Positions 52,571 through 63,490 of a DNA stretch of 64,000 nucleotides are shown here, piece after piece (position 1 is the first letter of the stretch; each line of letters begins with the position of its first letter). Below the pieces are notes generated by a model. That model saw only the letters and a list, made by a program, of their open reading frames with translations, was not told the DNA's origin and did not search any database. The translations under genes and the position numbers were made by a program. Source of the DNA: Branchiostoma floridae (Eukaryota; Chordata; Leptocardii; Amphioxiformes; Branchiostomatidae); the NCBI RefSeq assembly GCF_000003815.2, contig NC_049980.1:4110370-4174369 (forward strand), given 5' to 3'.

Positions 52571-55500
52571 CAGTTTCGTACAATCATCATTGCCAGTTGT
52601 TGATAGTGAGAATACTTTGTATGTCGGGAGGGGGGGGGGGGGTTAAAAGTCTATCTCACGTTCGACTTATTTCAAGTACAGTACCACGTCGTTAAAAGAG
52701 CCTTTTATCCAAGGCTCGAATGTAATCATTAAAGCTAGGGCTAGTGCTGTGAAGAGTATTTTGCATGCTGGTTTGGGAGGGGAGATGTTTCCGTCACGTT
52801 TGACTCCTTTCTAGTTCTATTCTGTTCAGTCCCATAGCTCCCAACCTTTCTAGTACAACATGTCGTTAAAGGGCTCCGACAGTCTTACATCCACGGCTTG
52901 AAGGCAACTATCGTAGCAAGGCCTTGTTATGATAATAATTTTGGCTGTTTGGGTGAAGGTATACACGTTCACGGCACGTTCGACTCCTTTGATTCTAGTA
53001 CCAAGTCTTTAAAAGAGCCCCTACAACATTTTATCTACAGCTTTAATGCAACTACCATAGTTAGGACCTTTTGTGTACACGAATTTGCATGTGTGTGTGG
53101 GGGGGGGGGGGGGAAGGGGGGTCAAGTTCATGACACGTTCTACCCTTTTTTGGTAGCAACATTAAAGGGATATTCCACTGCAGAAGGAAGCGTTATTTTC
53201 CAATAGATAATGTATCAATAAATGTATAATCAGCCGACCTCTGGTGGAATTACAATTGTGGTCAATTACGCAACGTGTGTATGTGAAACAATATGACACT
53301 CACTAAACCCATGCAGACCCTAACCATGCATTCCCTATACGTGTAAAGACACTTCCTTTGTCTTTGATATTTTTGGCATAAATGAAGGGCGCTGAGCACA
53401 CCAAGAAGGTCAATTGTTCACAAGATATCAAAGAACACATTACAAGACGTGCTTTTCTTAGCGCCCCTGAAATTTTGCAACTTAAATTAAGACAGGCGTT
53501 CTTCGGCACATTGTATTCAGCTATAGGCTTAAGATTGATTAATTGAATTAGAGGCTACTGAAGGGGTTTTTTAGAAGACTGAAGGCTTTTTGATACGCGT
53601 GGGGCTAATGGGTACTTTATCGTATAATGTGAAGTAGTATGCATTTCTCACTTCCTACAATTCATATCTTTCTGGAAATAACACTCCCTTCTGGAGTGAA
53701 ATGCCAATTTATAAGGACACCGACAGCCTTGCATATACGACTTGAAGGCAATTATTATGATCCAACTGAAGAAAGGGCTACCGGCACTGAACTTGTTTGA
53801 AGACCTTATTATGAATACCGAAGGTTGCCCTTGCTCTTCCTCACGAACAGAATATTTGCGAAGGTTGTTTGTTTGAATCTCATATCCGGTAAACCGTCAC
53901 TCAAGGCAAAACGCAGAGACTATTAGAATGTTGGAGAGGGAAGGCTCTACAAGTTCAAGGAACGTTGGACCAATATTTGTCTAGCGTGCCATGAACCGGC
54001 TTCGTTAAAGGGCGCCGACAGCCTTGAATCCATCAATGCAACTGTCATAGACAGGGTTTCCTGTGGAGACTGTTTTACATGTTTGAGGGGGTTTACAAAA
54101 TAATCTCACGTAGACCCCCTTTTTGTTACCACGTCGACAAAAGGGCAGCGACAACTCTTACATCTACGGCTTGAACGCAATTATTATGATCCCTTCGGAG
54201 ACGGAAGAAAGGGCTTCCGGCGCCGATCTTGTTTGAAGACCTTATTATCAATACCGAGAGGTGCTCTTGCCCTTCCACACGAACAGAACGTTTGCGAAGT
54301 ATGTTTGCTTGAATCTCATGTCCGGTAAACCGTCACTCTAGGCAAAACGGCGAGACTATTTGAATGTTGGGGGGGGAGGCTCTACAAGTTCAAGGTATGC
54401 TCGGCCAATATTTGTCGAACGTGCCATGAACCGGTGTCGTTAAAGGGCACCGACAGCCTTGAATCTATCATGCAATTGTCATAGGCGAACCGATGACAAC
54501 CTTAAGCTTACATCTACGGCTTCAATGCAACCGTCATAGGCAGGGTTTTCCCGTGAAAACTGTTTTACATGTTTGAGGGGGGTTACAGAATAACCGCACG
54601 TAGACCCCCTTTTGTTACCACGTCGACAATAGGGCACCGGCAACCCTTACATCTACGGCTTGAAGGTAATTATTATGATCCCTTCGAAGACAGAAGAAAG
54701 GGCTTCCGGCGCCGATCTTGTTTGAAGACCATATGATTAATGAATGAATGAATGAAGACTTTATTGCACATTTTTGCCACACCGGGCTAAGTACAGGTCA
54801 CAACAAGACAAGATACAGTTCACAGATACAAAATGAGACTATTGCTGGATAAATTCAACTTCTCCTCGCTTTTCTGATATAGTGGAGATAAAAGAGCAGA
54901 TATGTTTTATGATCGATGGTTTGTCTAGTTGCATTATGGATACCGAGAGGTGCCCTCGCCCTTCCACACAGACCGAATGTAAATGTAAACTTTGTTGCAA
55001 TCTCATATCCGGTAAACCGTTTGAAGGTGGAAAGCAGTGCAATGGACCCTTCCAGCCGAACACCATAAGCCCCGCTCCCTGTTCGATCTCGGGTTCTATT
55101 TCAAAACCTCGGTCAAAAACGGCGCGAGTTGCAAAAACATGGCCGCCGCCGCTATGAAGCTGAGAATACCGACTGACTTCGGTTTAGCTTTTTGGGCCCT
55201 AAAATCCTCTCAGAACTGGCGAAAGAAAAATGCTACGCATTCTTTGTTAAAGGCAACATCCACTGGGTACAGTCATTTGAGGAGGTGGCGTATATAGTTG
55301 CGGTAAGGGCGATATAATTTCAGTCAAAGCGGAAGCTGGAGATGCTCCATAATATTCAATGTTGGTGGGCAAGAGTGCCCGGTTTCTGACATGCGGTCAA
55401 TGCAGGTGTAAAGCTGGGTACGTATATATATGGCAAGCTTTCTACCGCGTTTGTTGAATGCATGACATTTGCATACATGCTAGGGAGAAAAACCAAATTA

Positions 55501-55869
55501 TAAGAAGAAAGCAGCTCGGTCACTCACGGAGAGGGAGCTTGTACCACATGCCAAATATAAGACCCTAATACAAAGTCCGCCAGTGCAGAGTTCTGTCTCT
55601 TCTGCGTATACTGCTTTACATGTACATCCTGCCCAGGAACAAATTAATGCTTTGTAGCGCCTACCCTTCCCAAAACAACTATACTCCGCCGGTGTAGTCT
55701 TAAACAAAAAAAGGCATAGCATTTTTCTTTGGCCATTTCTGTCCCACTAGGACTGTTTTTGACCGAGTATTCGAATTAGAATAGGGGATTCTATTTTTCG
55801 ATATGGCGTTCGGCTGGAAGGGTCCATTGCAGAGAGGTTGCCCCCATAGCGCAATTGACGTATTGCGGA

Positions 55870-56077
55870 CGGCATTGTGCCATTTCACGATTTTTTTATG
55901 CTTCTGATTGTGATATTTTTTATTGTCAGACATCAATAACTTGATGGCAATATATATGATACCAGAAAGAAACAGCAATATCAAAAAATACGGGCCGTAG
56001 CAATTATATGTGCTTGCAATTATCAAAGGTCGTGCTAGGGAGACTATTTTGTGTATTTGAGGGGGGAGGGGGGGCAC
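55870..56077 (-). pseudogene. Membrane-segment coding fragment, copy 3
   Basis: Minus frame YNCYGPYFLILLFLSGIIYI, then SDNKKYHNQKHKKI, clearly related to copy 2 (KYHNQK). Stops nearby; no domain beyond. Confidence 0.4.
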
Positions 56078-56779
56078 GTTTACGGCACGTTCGAACTTTT
56101 TTTGTGGTACCAGTCGTTAAAAGGGCATCGACAACCTTGTATCTACGGCTTAAAGTCAACTATCGTAGTCAGGCCATGTTGTGGAGACGTGTTCTACAAG
56201 GTCACGACACGTTCGGCCAGTATTTTTCAAACGTGCGATGAACCGGTGTTGTTGAAAAGGCCCCGAAAGCCTTATATCTTCTGCTTCAATGCAACTGTCA
56301 TAGCCAGGGGCTTCCTGCGGAGGCTGCTTTGCATTTTTGAGGAGGGGGGGTGGAGGAGATACAAGTTCACAGCACGTTCGACCCTTTTTTGGTACCAACG
56401 TTAAAAGTGTACTGACAGCCTTACATTTTCGGCTTGAAGGCAATTACTATGATCCCTTCGGAGAAAGATGAAAGAGCTTCCGGCGCCGATCTTGTTTACA
56501 GACGTATTTGTTCAAACCGAGCGGTGCCCTCACCCTCCCACACGTACCGAGTGCTCGCGGAGTACGACCTTAATTAATCTTTGTTTGAATCGCATATCCG
56601 GTGACCCGATTCAAAGCGGAACTCACCAGATCTGTAGCGGTTGAATACATTGGACACAGATACGTAGGAAATGACGGAAGTAGCCTTCTGTGAAGTATTC
56701 CCTGATTGTTTGCATCGCATATCACCAGCTCGAAGCCTAACGTACCAATTTTGTACAGTAGGTACAAGCTGTGTAAGGC

Positions 56780-57020
56780 CCTATTCCCACTTTTTATTTA
56801 TTAGTTTCACAAAACCATTGCTTTATTTCTACCGACGTTTCTGTCTGTCACCTTTTTCAGGGCAGTTCTGACTGGTTCACATTGTACTGCAGCCATAGGT
56901 GTCGCTGCTTACCTAAAGTATTTACATATATACAGTGATTTCCCCTGAGGAATGTGACATAAGGTCACCAAAACGTCGGTGAAAATAAAACAACGGTTGT
57001 GTAAAAAGATTATCTTTATT
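56780..57020. mobile_element. Inverted-repeat element with ACCGACGTTT arms
   Basis: CAAAACCATTGCTTTATTTC, TACCGACGTTTCTGTCTGTC, ACCTTTTTCAGGG at the left. On the opposite strand at the right: CAACCGTTGTTTTATTTTCA, CCGACGTTTTGGTGACC, CACATTCCTCAGGGG. Arms of about 60 bp around a ~90-bp centre. Termini of this kind occur in Penelope-like and other retroelements; class uncertain. Confidence 0.6.
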
Positions 57021-57299
57021 CTGTGACTTACTAGCATGATGAAAGTATTCACGGTGAATTCCTTTCAATTCTAAGAACCATACGTTACTGACACTTCTCT
57101 CTACCGTAACAAAAGGTTGCCATGAACGTGCAGCTGGCCTTGACAGCAGCAACCAAACTTTTGTCTTTCCTTGCTGCACACACGGCGCTAGTGTTCATTG
57201 TCAGTGGCACATTTGTAAAAGACATTTACATTTGTAGAACAGACCGATCAAAACATTAAAACAAAGCTATGAATGAAGACTAAACTTTACGTGGCCAAC

Positions 57300-57590
57300 A
57301 ATTTCAAGAGATTTGAGCTCACCCAAATTTTTCAATAGGGTCCCTCATCCTTGTTTATGGAATGTACCCGCCCGCTGTTACTTTCGGGGCGTGACGTCAA
57401 ACTCACGTGACTGCAGCAACGGGTCGTAAGTGCCAGATAACCTGTGTCGCCCCCCGTCTCTGTTAATTGTTGGACAATGGGCTAGAATGTATGATTGTCC
57501 CTTCAGTCATTTTGCAAGTTTAAAAATTCGGATTTCTTTAATTCTATAACGTCATTTACTAACACAAATGAACTTTCAAGATTAAAACAA
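57300..57590 (-). pseudogene. Penelope-like C-terminal relic
   Basis: Shares GTGCCAGATAACCTGTGTCG, CCCCCCGTCTCTGTT and ACGTCATTTACTAACACAAA with the 11998-12485 copy, in the same orientation. On the minus strand the INRDGGRHRLSGTYDPLL-like stretch is recognisable, but upstream frames contain stops. Confidence 0.65.
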
Positions 57591-57689
57591 AGTAATGTTT
57601 TTAATCATTTTCTTTTCTTTTGGGGGCATACCTGACCGATCATGCCTAAGCAAATAACAAGAGAGGAGAGTTGAGGAGAGATTATAGTC

Positions 57690-57905
57690 AAGTCTCCACA
57701 TTCAAACTTCGTCTAAAACAGAGGCAGTTAGTGTTGTTAACATGAAGATAGGATTTTAAAACACCAATGGACGTCGGATACTCCACCAAACAGAATCATT
57801 TGTAAGCAAAATGAACCATTGCTTTGAGCATAATAAGACCTTGGTCGACCTGATCCTCTGGACTGTACAAGTATTTGAATTTTATGTACCGTTACCCACC
57901 CCTAT
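57690..57905. mobile_element. hAT-type MITE fragment
   Basis: Right terminus only: ATTTTATGTACCGTTACCCACCCCTA, with CCTGATCCTCTGGACTG as in the 6655 element. Confidence 0.6.
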
Positions 57906-58358
57906 ACCGGGTGCAAACTATTATCTAGGCGGTAGAGAGTTCCGTACTTATACCCCAAATTACCTTACAGACCACTTTAGGAATATTAATAGCGAGGTCA
58001 CTCTGCTGACATATTTCTCAAACAGCCAGTTCCTATTTCCGCACCCTGACTGCAAGCCAACCTAATTTGTATCCAAGTCATGTTTCCAACATCCTCCGGG
58101 TTTTTTTCAACGTCCATGACTGCACGGGTCTAAATACATGAAAGAATGAATACCTTTATTTTGTTTACCCTCACCAAGAAGGTTAAATATTCTTTGTAGC
58201 GGTTAGGAACATGTGACGCAAGTTTGAGCTCTAGTAGCTTTCTTTGCAACTGCAGCGGTGTTTATTTTTTGTATATTTTTGCACAATCTGAGTTGAGCTA
58301 AGTACAGGTTACATGTTGGTACGAATATCAAGTCTTTATGGGTTTGGCCATTATGTAA
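57906..58358. other. No supported gene
   Basis: Nothing recognised. Confidence 0.4.
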
Positions 58359-58362
58359 ATAA

Positions 58363-58899
58363 GGCCACAGCAAGTAAATTTTATGGATGACATCAGCGCG
58401 CGCATTGATTTTCGTCTGATTTCAGAAAAAAAACAAGAATTTTTTTCTTCTGCAGGGAAGGTCAACATGACGATAAAGTACCAAAATGAGCAAATATGTT
58501 GTATTGTCGCATAATAATTGTACTTGTAGAAGTGACACTTGCGAGGTACCCAGGACTGTAGTTGTAGAAATTAAACTTATTGGATAGTTGTAAAAGTGAC
58601 ACCAATATGGAAGCTATGAGTGTGGTTACCAACTTTGTTGGTGATGCCAGTCTACCACACTAGTGTCACTTTTACCACACCAGTACATGTCTTGAATACA
58701 GGAATGAATGCCTTGTTGGCTCTGATACCATGTATTGTCCCTTTAATTCTTGCAACAACATTCATCACAACTTTATGGTGCCTATTTTTGAAAATGTAGC
58801 CATCTTGTTTTTTTTCACCCATCTTGTTTTTTTTCGCCCTATCGCACTATTTTTGCAGTCTGCAGAGGATGTCATCCATAAAATTTACTTGCTGTGGCC
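58363..58899. mobile_element. Harbinger-type MITE (type 1), copy 3
   Basis: Ends GGCCACAGCAAGTAAATTTT and AAATTTACTTGCTGTGGCC, TAA at 58360-58362 and 58900-58902. Long near-identity to 44225-44754. The 105-codon ORF at 58730-59047 starts inside it and is not a gene. Confidence 0.92.
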
Positions 58900-59102
58900 T
58901 AATGCCCGCCATATTGGATTGTTGAATCTGGAAGTTGTATGCTGTAAATGTCAATGCGTGCATGCCATTCAAGTCACATATCTAATTGAATCACTTCATA
59001 TATGGGATAACTTTATATACATGTACCAACTGGTAGCAGCTTTATAGTTGAGCTCCTGGTTCATATTAGTTGATAACTGGGAGACTCCGGTTCAGCCTTG
59101 GG

Positions 59103-59570
59103 TAGGGGTGGGTACCAGTACAGAAACGTCAAGTACAGGTACGGTCCAGGTCCAGAGGATCAGGTCTAGGTCGACTCAAGGAGGTTAACCTCCTTGGTCG
59201 ACTAGACCTGATTCTGGACCTAATTGTCTGTGAATGGTCGATGCTCAAAACATTGGTCCATATTTTGCTACAAAAAATCTATTTGGTGGAGTCTCCTATG
59301 TTCACGTAAAACAACGCTAACTGCCTCCGTTAAGCTAGACTAAGTTTAACTGTAGAAACTTGATAGAATGACTATAAATTGTGCTCTACTTCTCACTTGC
59401 TATTTTCTTGGACTAATAAGCCTCAAAACACGTGAATACCTGCCGCCGTAGTGCTAGTATAATCTGTTAATTTTCTAATTGGTCCAACATCCGGTTCACT
59501 GTGTTTTTCCGGACCGATCCAACAAGAAAAACGATTTTGTACCAGTACACCGTACCGGTGCCCACGCCTA
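59103..59570. mobile_element. hAT-type MITE, complete
   Basis: TAGGGGTGGGTACCAGTACA at the left, inverted CCGTACCGGTGCCCACGCCTA at the right. Interior includes ATCCGGTTCACTGTGTTTTT. A direct duplication (GGTCTAGGTCGACTCAAGGA, then inverted) near 59162-59205 forms an internal palindrome. The flanking duplication is not clear. Confidence 0.75.
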
Positions 59571-59794
59571 GCCTGAATTATGGGATACAAGTTTGGGCTA
59601 AGCCGTCTTTCAAAAGGAACATAAAATTGGAGGTTTTCAAGAGCATGCTTTGCGCACGTTAAACAGAAAGGATCAGCAATACTCGAGCACACTCCCTGAT
59701 ACTTAAATAGCAAAGGAAACTTGTCACTAGAGTAGAAGTGTCACTCGACAGTACAAGGGTTTAAACGGACCACGAAATCATGACGCATATAAAT

Positions 59795-60000
59795 AAGTTT
59801 CTAGGTATGATGCGTCGATGCGTGTGACTCATATTCATTTGTGTGGAATCGTGGTTGGCCCAGAACAAAGAGGCTCTAGGTTCTAATCGCCTAACATGCC
59901 AGCGATGTTGTGTGTTGGGAAACACAACTTTCATCACTCCATCCAGGTGTAAAAATGGGTACCTAACTTTGGAGCTAAAAGGTGGTGATAGAAGAGGGAT
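59795..60000 (+). mobile_element. tRNA-derived SINE copy
   Basis: AAGAGGCTCTAGGTTCTAATCG (B-box region), ACATGCCAGCGATGTTGTG, CCAGGTGTAAAAATGGGTACC, then GAGCTAAAAGGTGGTGATAG. Confidence 0.65.
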
Positions 60001-60330
60001 GGGCTCCACTTTCTAACACCGTGCCCTAGACAAAGTGAACAACAACCCACTGCCCCTGTGGCCCCAGAAAAGCTATAGAATTACCTGTCGTTCACGGTAG
60101 CACACCACAGGCCCAACACCATTTCATGCCTATGTTCCCCTAATCATACCCGTGCCATTTTTACTCTTATCAGCAGAAGAAAAATGCAGACGACTTGACT
60201 TTCAAATAATTTGTCGTTACGGATAGATTACAGCTGTCTTTCATGTTCATATTTTTTGCTTCTTGCCAAGTTTGATCACAAAAAATGTGCCGCGGGGACT
60301 TGACATGCTCGTCTACACAGTCGCCACTTG
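60001..60330. other. No supported gene
   Basis: Nothing recognised. Confidence 0.4.
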
Positions 60331-60338
60331 GATGTCTG

Positions 60339-60392
60339 TGACGTCACCGTGACGTCACTCCATGACGTAAGAGGTCATTTTCGCGCCATTGG
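60339..60392. promoter_or_regulatory. CRE/E2F/CCAAT cluster
   Basis: Two perfect cAMP response elements TGACGTCA (60339-60346, 60350-60357), a near-CRE TGACGTAA (60363-60370), an E2F-type TTTTCGCGCC (60378-60387) and an inverted CCAAT box ATTGG (60388-60392), all within 54 bp. The arrangement is typical of a proximal promoter. No confident ORF is attached on either side in this window. Confidence 0.45.
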
Positions 60393-60494
60393 AATGTTTA
60401 TCTGTCCAACAGGTGCCCCCGATTTTCTTCCCTCAGGAAAATTGTGCTTTTAACTGATGCGACTCAGGTGAAAATGAGTACTTTCTTTTAGGAG

Positions 60495-60617
60495 CTTTCT
60501 CTCGGATGGAATGTATAGCCGTAAGTCAATTAGTTGTTATAACTGTGCTTTTTGAAACTTTCTCTCGGATGGAATGTATAGCCGTAAGTCAATTAGTTGT
60601 TAACTGTGCTTTTTAAA
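60495..60617 (+). repeat. 63-bp tandem duplication
   Basis: CTTTCTCTCGGATGGAATGT through AGTTGTT(AT)AACTGTGCTTTTT occurs twice, at 60495-60557 and 60558-60617, nearly identical. Confidence 0.95.
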
Positions 60618-61780
60618 AAGTAAAGATATTTTGCAGCTAACTTCGGTGTAAATACTGTACAAAGCGTACGTCTTGTGCATAATCAAGAAATGAAGTTCAC
60701 AACTCAAATTTCGGGGCATATTTATACAATGTGGACATGTAGTCTGAAAAAGAGTTAATAGATCAATAAACGATTAGTATTTCATCAATATCCACCAAAT
60801 TTCAAATCATTGTGGTCAATACGTTCCAGTCGACGTCCTTTGAAAATCAGTAGCTAGATGGTGAGAAAAACAAGGTTGAGTTGTGTGGGTATAGTTCCTC
60901 ATGCCATGAAATTTTTGCAAAGACATTGTCAAAATGTTAGATGAGCATTCCCTTCAAAAAGAAAAAAAAATGGGTTATCTGACTTTCCGCAGAGCAACTC
61001 AAATGTCCACCCCACCCCCCCTTTTAGGATTACCTACGCTGCTGGGTGTGGCCTGCAAAGTCATGATCGTAAGGGTTTCATTTTAGGAGCTATCCAAAAA
61101 TGCGTTTTACTTATGCGATTACGCCCCAAAATTTCAATTATGCACCTTATTTCATGATGAGGCGCAGGACGTTTCTATTACCCTGTGTATGTCTTGTCTA
61201 TCGCGACAGGTTGAAAATTAGCGCTTCAATGATTCGAGACAGCAAAAATAAACTATAGCGTAACGCAGATGCTGCATATCTGCAACGTTCAAGAATGCAC
61301 ATAAAAGCACATAACGTCTAACAACTTGATCGCCATTTAATTTAATTTCAATATGTCGGCTAGAAGTGATTTTGTTGATTAGAACGTCTTGGATTCATAT
61401 TGAGGGTCTTCCGGGAATGTCTATGACATTAAAGTCGAGTGACTCCTTATAGGAAACGACAGACAATAACTGCAAGGGCCGTCAGTGACAGTCACTGCGT
61501 GTATAATGCACCGTTTAGGCCTAGGAAAAATGTTGTGTTTTCGGTTACATTCCTGAAAAAAATAGGTCGGTAGGACTTCTTTTTTGTTTTCTTTTTTCTA
61601 TATGTCGACCGAAATGAGCCCTATATCATTGTGTGCAAATGCGAAAAAGATTACCTACATCTGCTTGGTTTATGTCCACCTTACATCTACAGTATTTCCT
61701 TTTAACAGTGATGATGTCACTGTATGTCTAAGCTTTGAATGGTTCGTGGCAAAATAAGAAGAAAGAAGAAGACACCAGCA
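60618..61780. other. No supported gene
   Basis: Nothing recognised. Confidence 0.4.
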
Positions 61781-61789
61781 AAAACAATA

Positions 61790-62122
61790 TGTTTATCCCT
61801 ATCTATAGACATAGTACAATATGATATATTCAACTCGTATAAGGTCCGTATAGAAGTTTTAGCCTCTACCGGGCTCCACAAATCGTCGGAAAATAATAGA
61901 AATTGGACAAATATTATATGATAGCTAGATAACATGCCAGAAAAGTAAATTGGTCGCAAATCATACTCCTCAGACAGCTAGCTCCTCTGACATGTATGAG
62001 TCTATATTTTTTGAAATTTTTAATGTTCTACAGCGACCTGTGGAGCCTGGTAAAGGCTTAGTATTCAATACGGAACTCATATGGACTTGCATATATACGC
62101 ATGTGTGAACCCGACTTTAGAT
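61790..62122. mobile_element. Foldback MITE (GGTCACAC family), copy 3
   Basis: CTCGTATAAGGTCCGTATAG, CTCTACCGGGCTCCACA, GAAATTGGACAAATATTAT, TAACATGCCAGAAAAG, AGCGACCTGTGGAGCCTGGT, and the right end ATACGCATGTGTGAACCCGA. The left terminus is replaced by a segment shared with 47020-47070. Confidence 0.75.
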
Positions 62123-63370
62123 TCGATCGGGTTACCGGAAACACAACATTGTTTTCAATAGGCCTGACTCCTCCTCATCTCAACATGCATATAGAGCGAA
62201 CTTTGGGGAATCTCAAGAGGAACGGGTCTATAGAATTAAGCTTGTACAGCCTCAATCAAAATGTCGGATAATTTCTGAAATGCATGGAGTCGACAGTCGC
62301 CGCTTACCACCGTGTATTCTCGACATGTGCGTAGGTAGCCCCTAGGGATTTAAAAGTGCGCTTCGTTAGATTATATTTAGTTACTTGTCTGCAGAAACAA
62401 TTTGTTAAAAATCCCAGTCACCAAGTCGACTTTTAGCTGCAATACTATTATGCTCTTATTCTGTCAGCATTGATGTATCTTGGTTGGAGGATGGTATGAA
62501 GGAATTAACTCAAGGTTATATTTATAAATTTACCTAAGATGACAAACAATTACTTCGACGCATACCAGTGACAGTTATTGTACGCGTAGGCTGTGTTAAT
62601 TTTATTATACGGATGACATCCTCTGGAAACCCTAAAACTAATACGAGCGTTATGAAATCCTTCGTTATGAAATCCATTATGAAATTTCTTCGTTATGAAA
62701 TCCATATAACTTAAACATTGATTTTCCTTCGATGACGTCACATAAACCACAGAATTAGAAGCAAATGCAGAACCTGTCACCGCAGCTTGCAAAAATCATA
62801 CTTTGGGGAAGCAAATTTAAAAAAAAATTGTAATAATATCCTGCAGTTCTACGTAACCACGGTGCATTAGAGTTGTTTGTCTCTCATCAGTAATTTTAGT
62901 GTTAGAAGCAACCCGGGGCCCAGCCGTGACCACAAAATAGCCCGGTAGCCACAGGGTGTGCCATGAGGCCGCGTATGGATCACACGCAAAGTGACGAAAA
63001 AAGCATCTCGCGAACTTCCCGACAGGGCCCCCTTTTACCATTTGTGACCCAAGCATGACCCAGGGTTAACTTTTGACGTTTGGCGTCTGAAGCCATTTGT
63101 TTACAAATCTCCGAAGTCTTTTTAATTACAGTACTTGCAGTCTTAGCCTCCATAGCAGGCTCTCTATGGCCTTTTTTTTGGCACTTTTGCTGGCCATTTC
63201 TTTTTGTACTTGGTCGCTGATTGCTGGCCTCTCTGATAGCCGGCCATTTTAGAGCCTGCATGGAAACGGCGGTACAGAGTAATATTAAAAACGATTAGCC
63301 ATTCATCTGCCCTATTAACACATACGTTAGGAATAATTCACAACTCCGTGAGAGGCAATTCGCATGTCGG
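62123..63370. other. Mostly non-coding; Harbinger-type end and a doubtful ORF
   Basis: Near 62594-62640 TATACGGATGACATCCTCTG and ACTAATACGAGCGTTATG resemble a type-2 Harbinger terminus, followed by a triplicated TTATGAAATCC. A minus-strand 93-codon frame at 63261-62980 (KWPAIREASNQRPSTKRNGQ, Lys/Arg-rich) is open but has no assignable domain. Confidence 0.4.
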
Positions 63371-63379
63371 CTGCAAGCA

Positions 63380-63490
63380 TTTTACAACTCGGGCGACACG
63401 CGCCGCCCGGCCGCCACCTGGTCATTTGCATAGAGCATGCTTGTTTACCAACACATACCGAAAGAACGTCGAACTGGTAAGTTTTCACTT
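63380..63490 (+). promoter_or_regulatory. Candidate promoter with first-exon donor
   Basis: CpG-rich GACACGCGCCGCCCGGCCGC, an octamer-type ATTTGCATAG near 63424, then about 50 bp later CGAACTG/GTAAGT, a consensus splice donor at about 63478. Could be the non-coding first exon of a gene continuing past the window. No transcript support is visible. Confidence 0.3.

Larger units (their letters stand above)
52080..56600. repeat. Array of duplicated degenerate blocks
   Basis: Two recurring modules. Module A: GCACGTTCGACxCCTTTTTTGGTACCAG, TTAAAAGGGCACCGACA, ATCTACGGCTTGAAGGCAA. Module B: ATTATTATGATCCxTTCGGAGA, AAGGGCTTCCGGCGCCGATC, TTGTTTGAAGACC, GAGGTGCCCTCGCCC, CATATCCGGTAAACCGTCAC. Module B occurs near 52270, 53740, 54180, 54665 (split, continuing at 54940) and 56440; module A is interspersed many times. 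G homopolymers are common (52630, 53099). Not a simple tandem repeat; it looks like repeated segmental duplication. Confidence 0.8.

Noticed and set aside
55037-55297. 86-codon plus ORF (KTSVKNGASCKNMAAAAMKL)
   Set aside because: Within the shuffled repeat array; no start context, splice sites or related copy.
58730-59047. 105-codon plus ORF
   Set aside because: Begins inside the Harbinger-type MITE and continues into unrelated flank.
62980-63261. 93-codon Lys/Arg-rich minus ORF
   Set aside because: Open but no recognisable domain, and the overlapping frame is also open; insufficient for a gene call.
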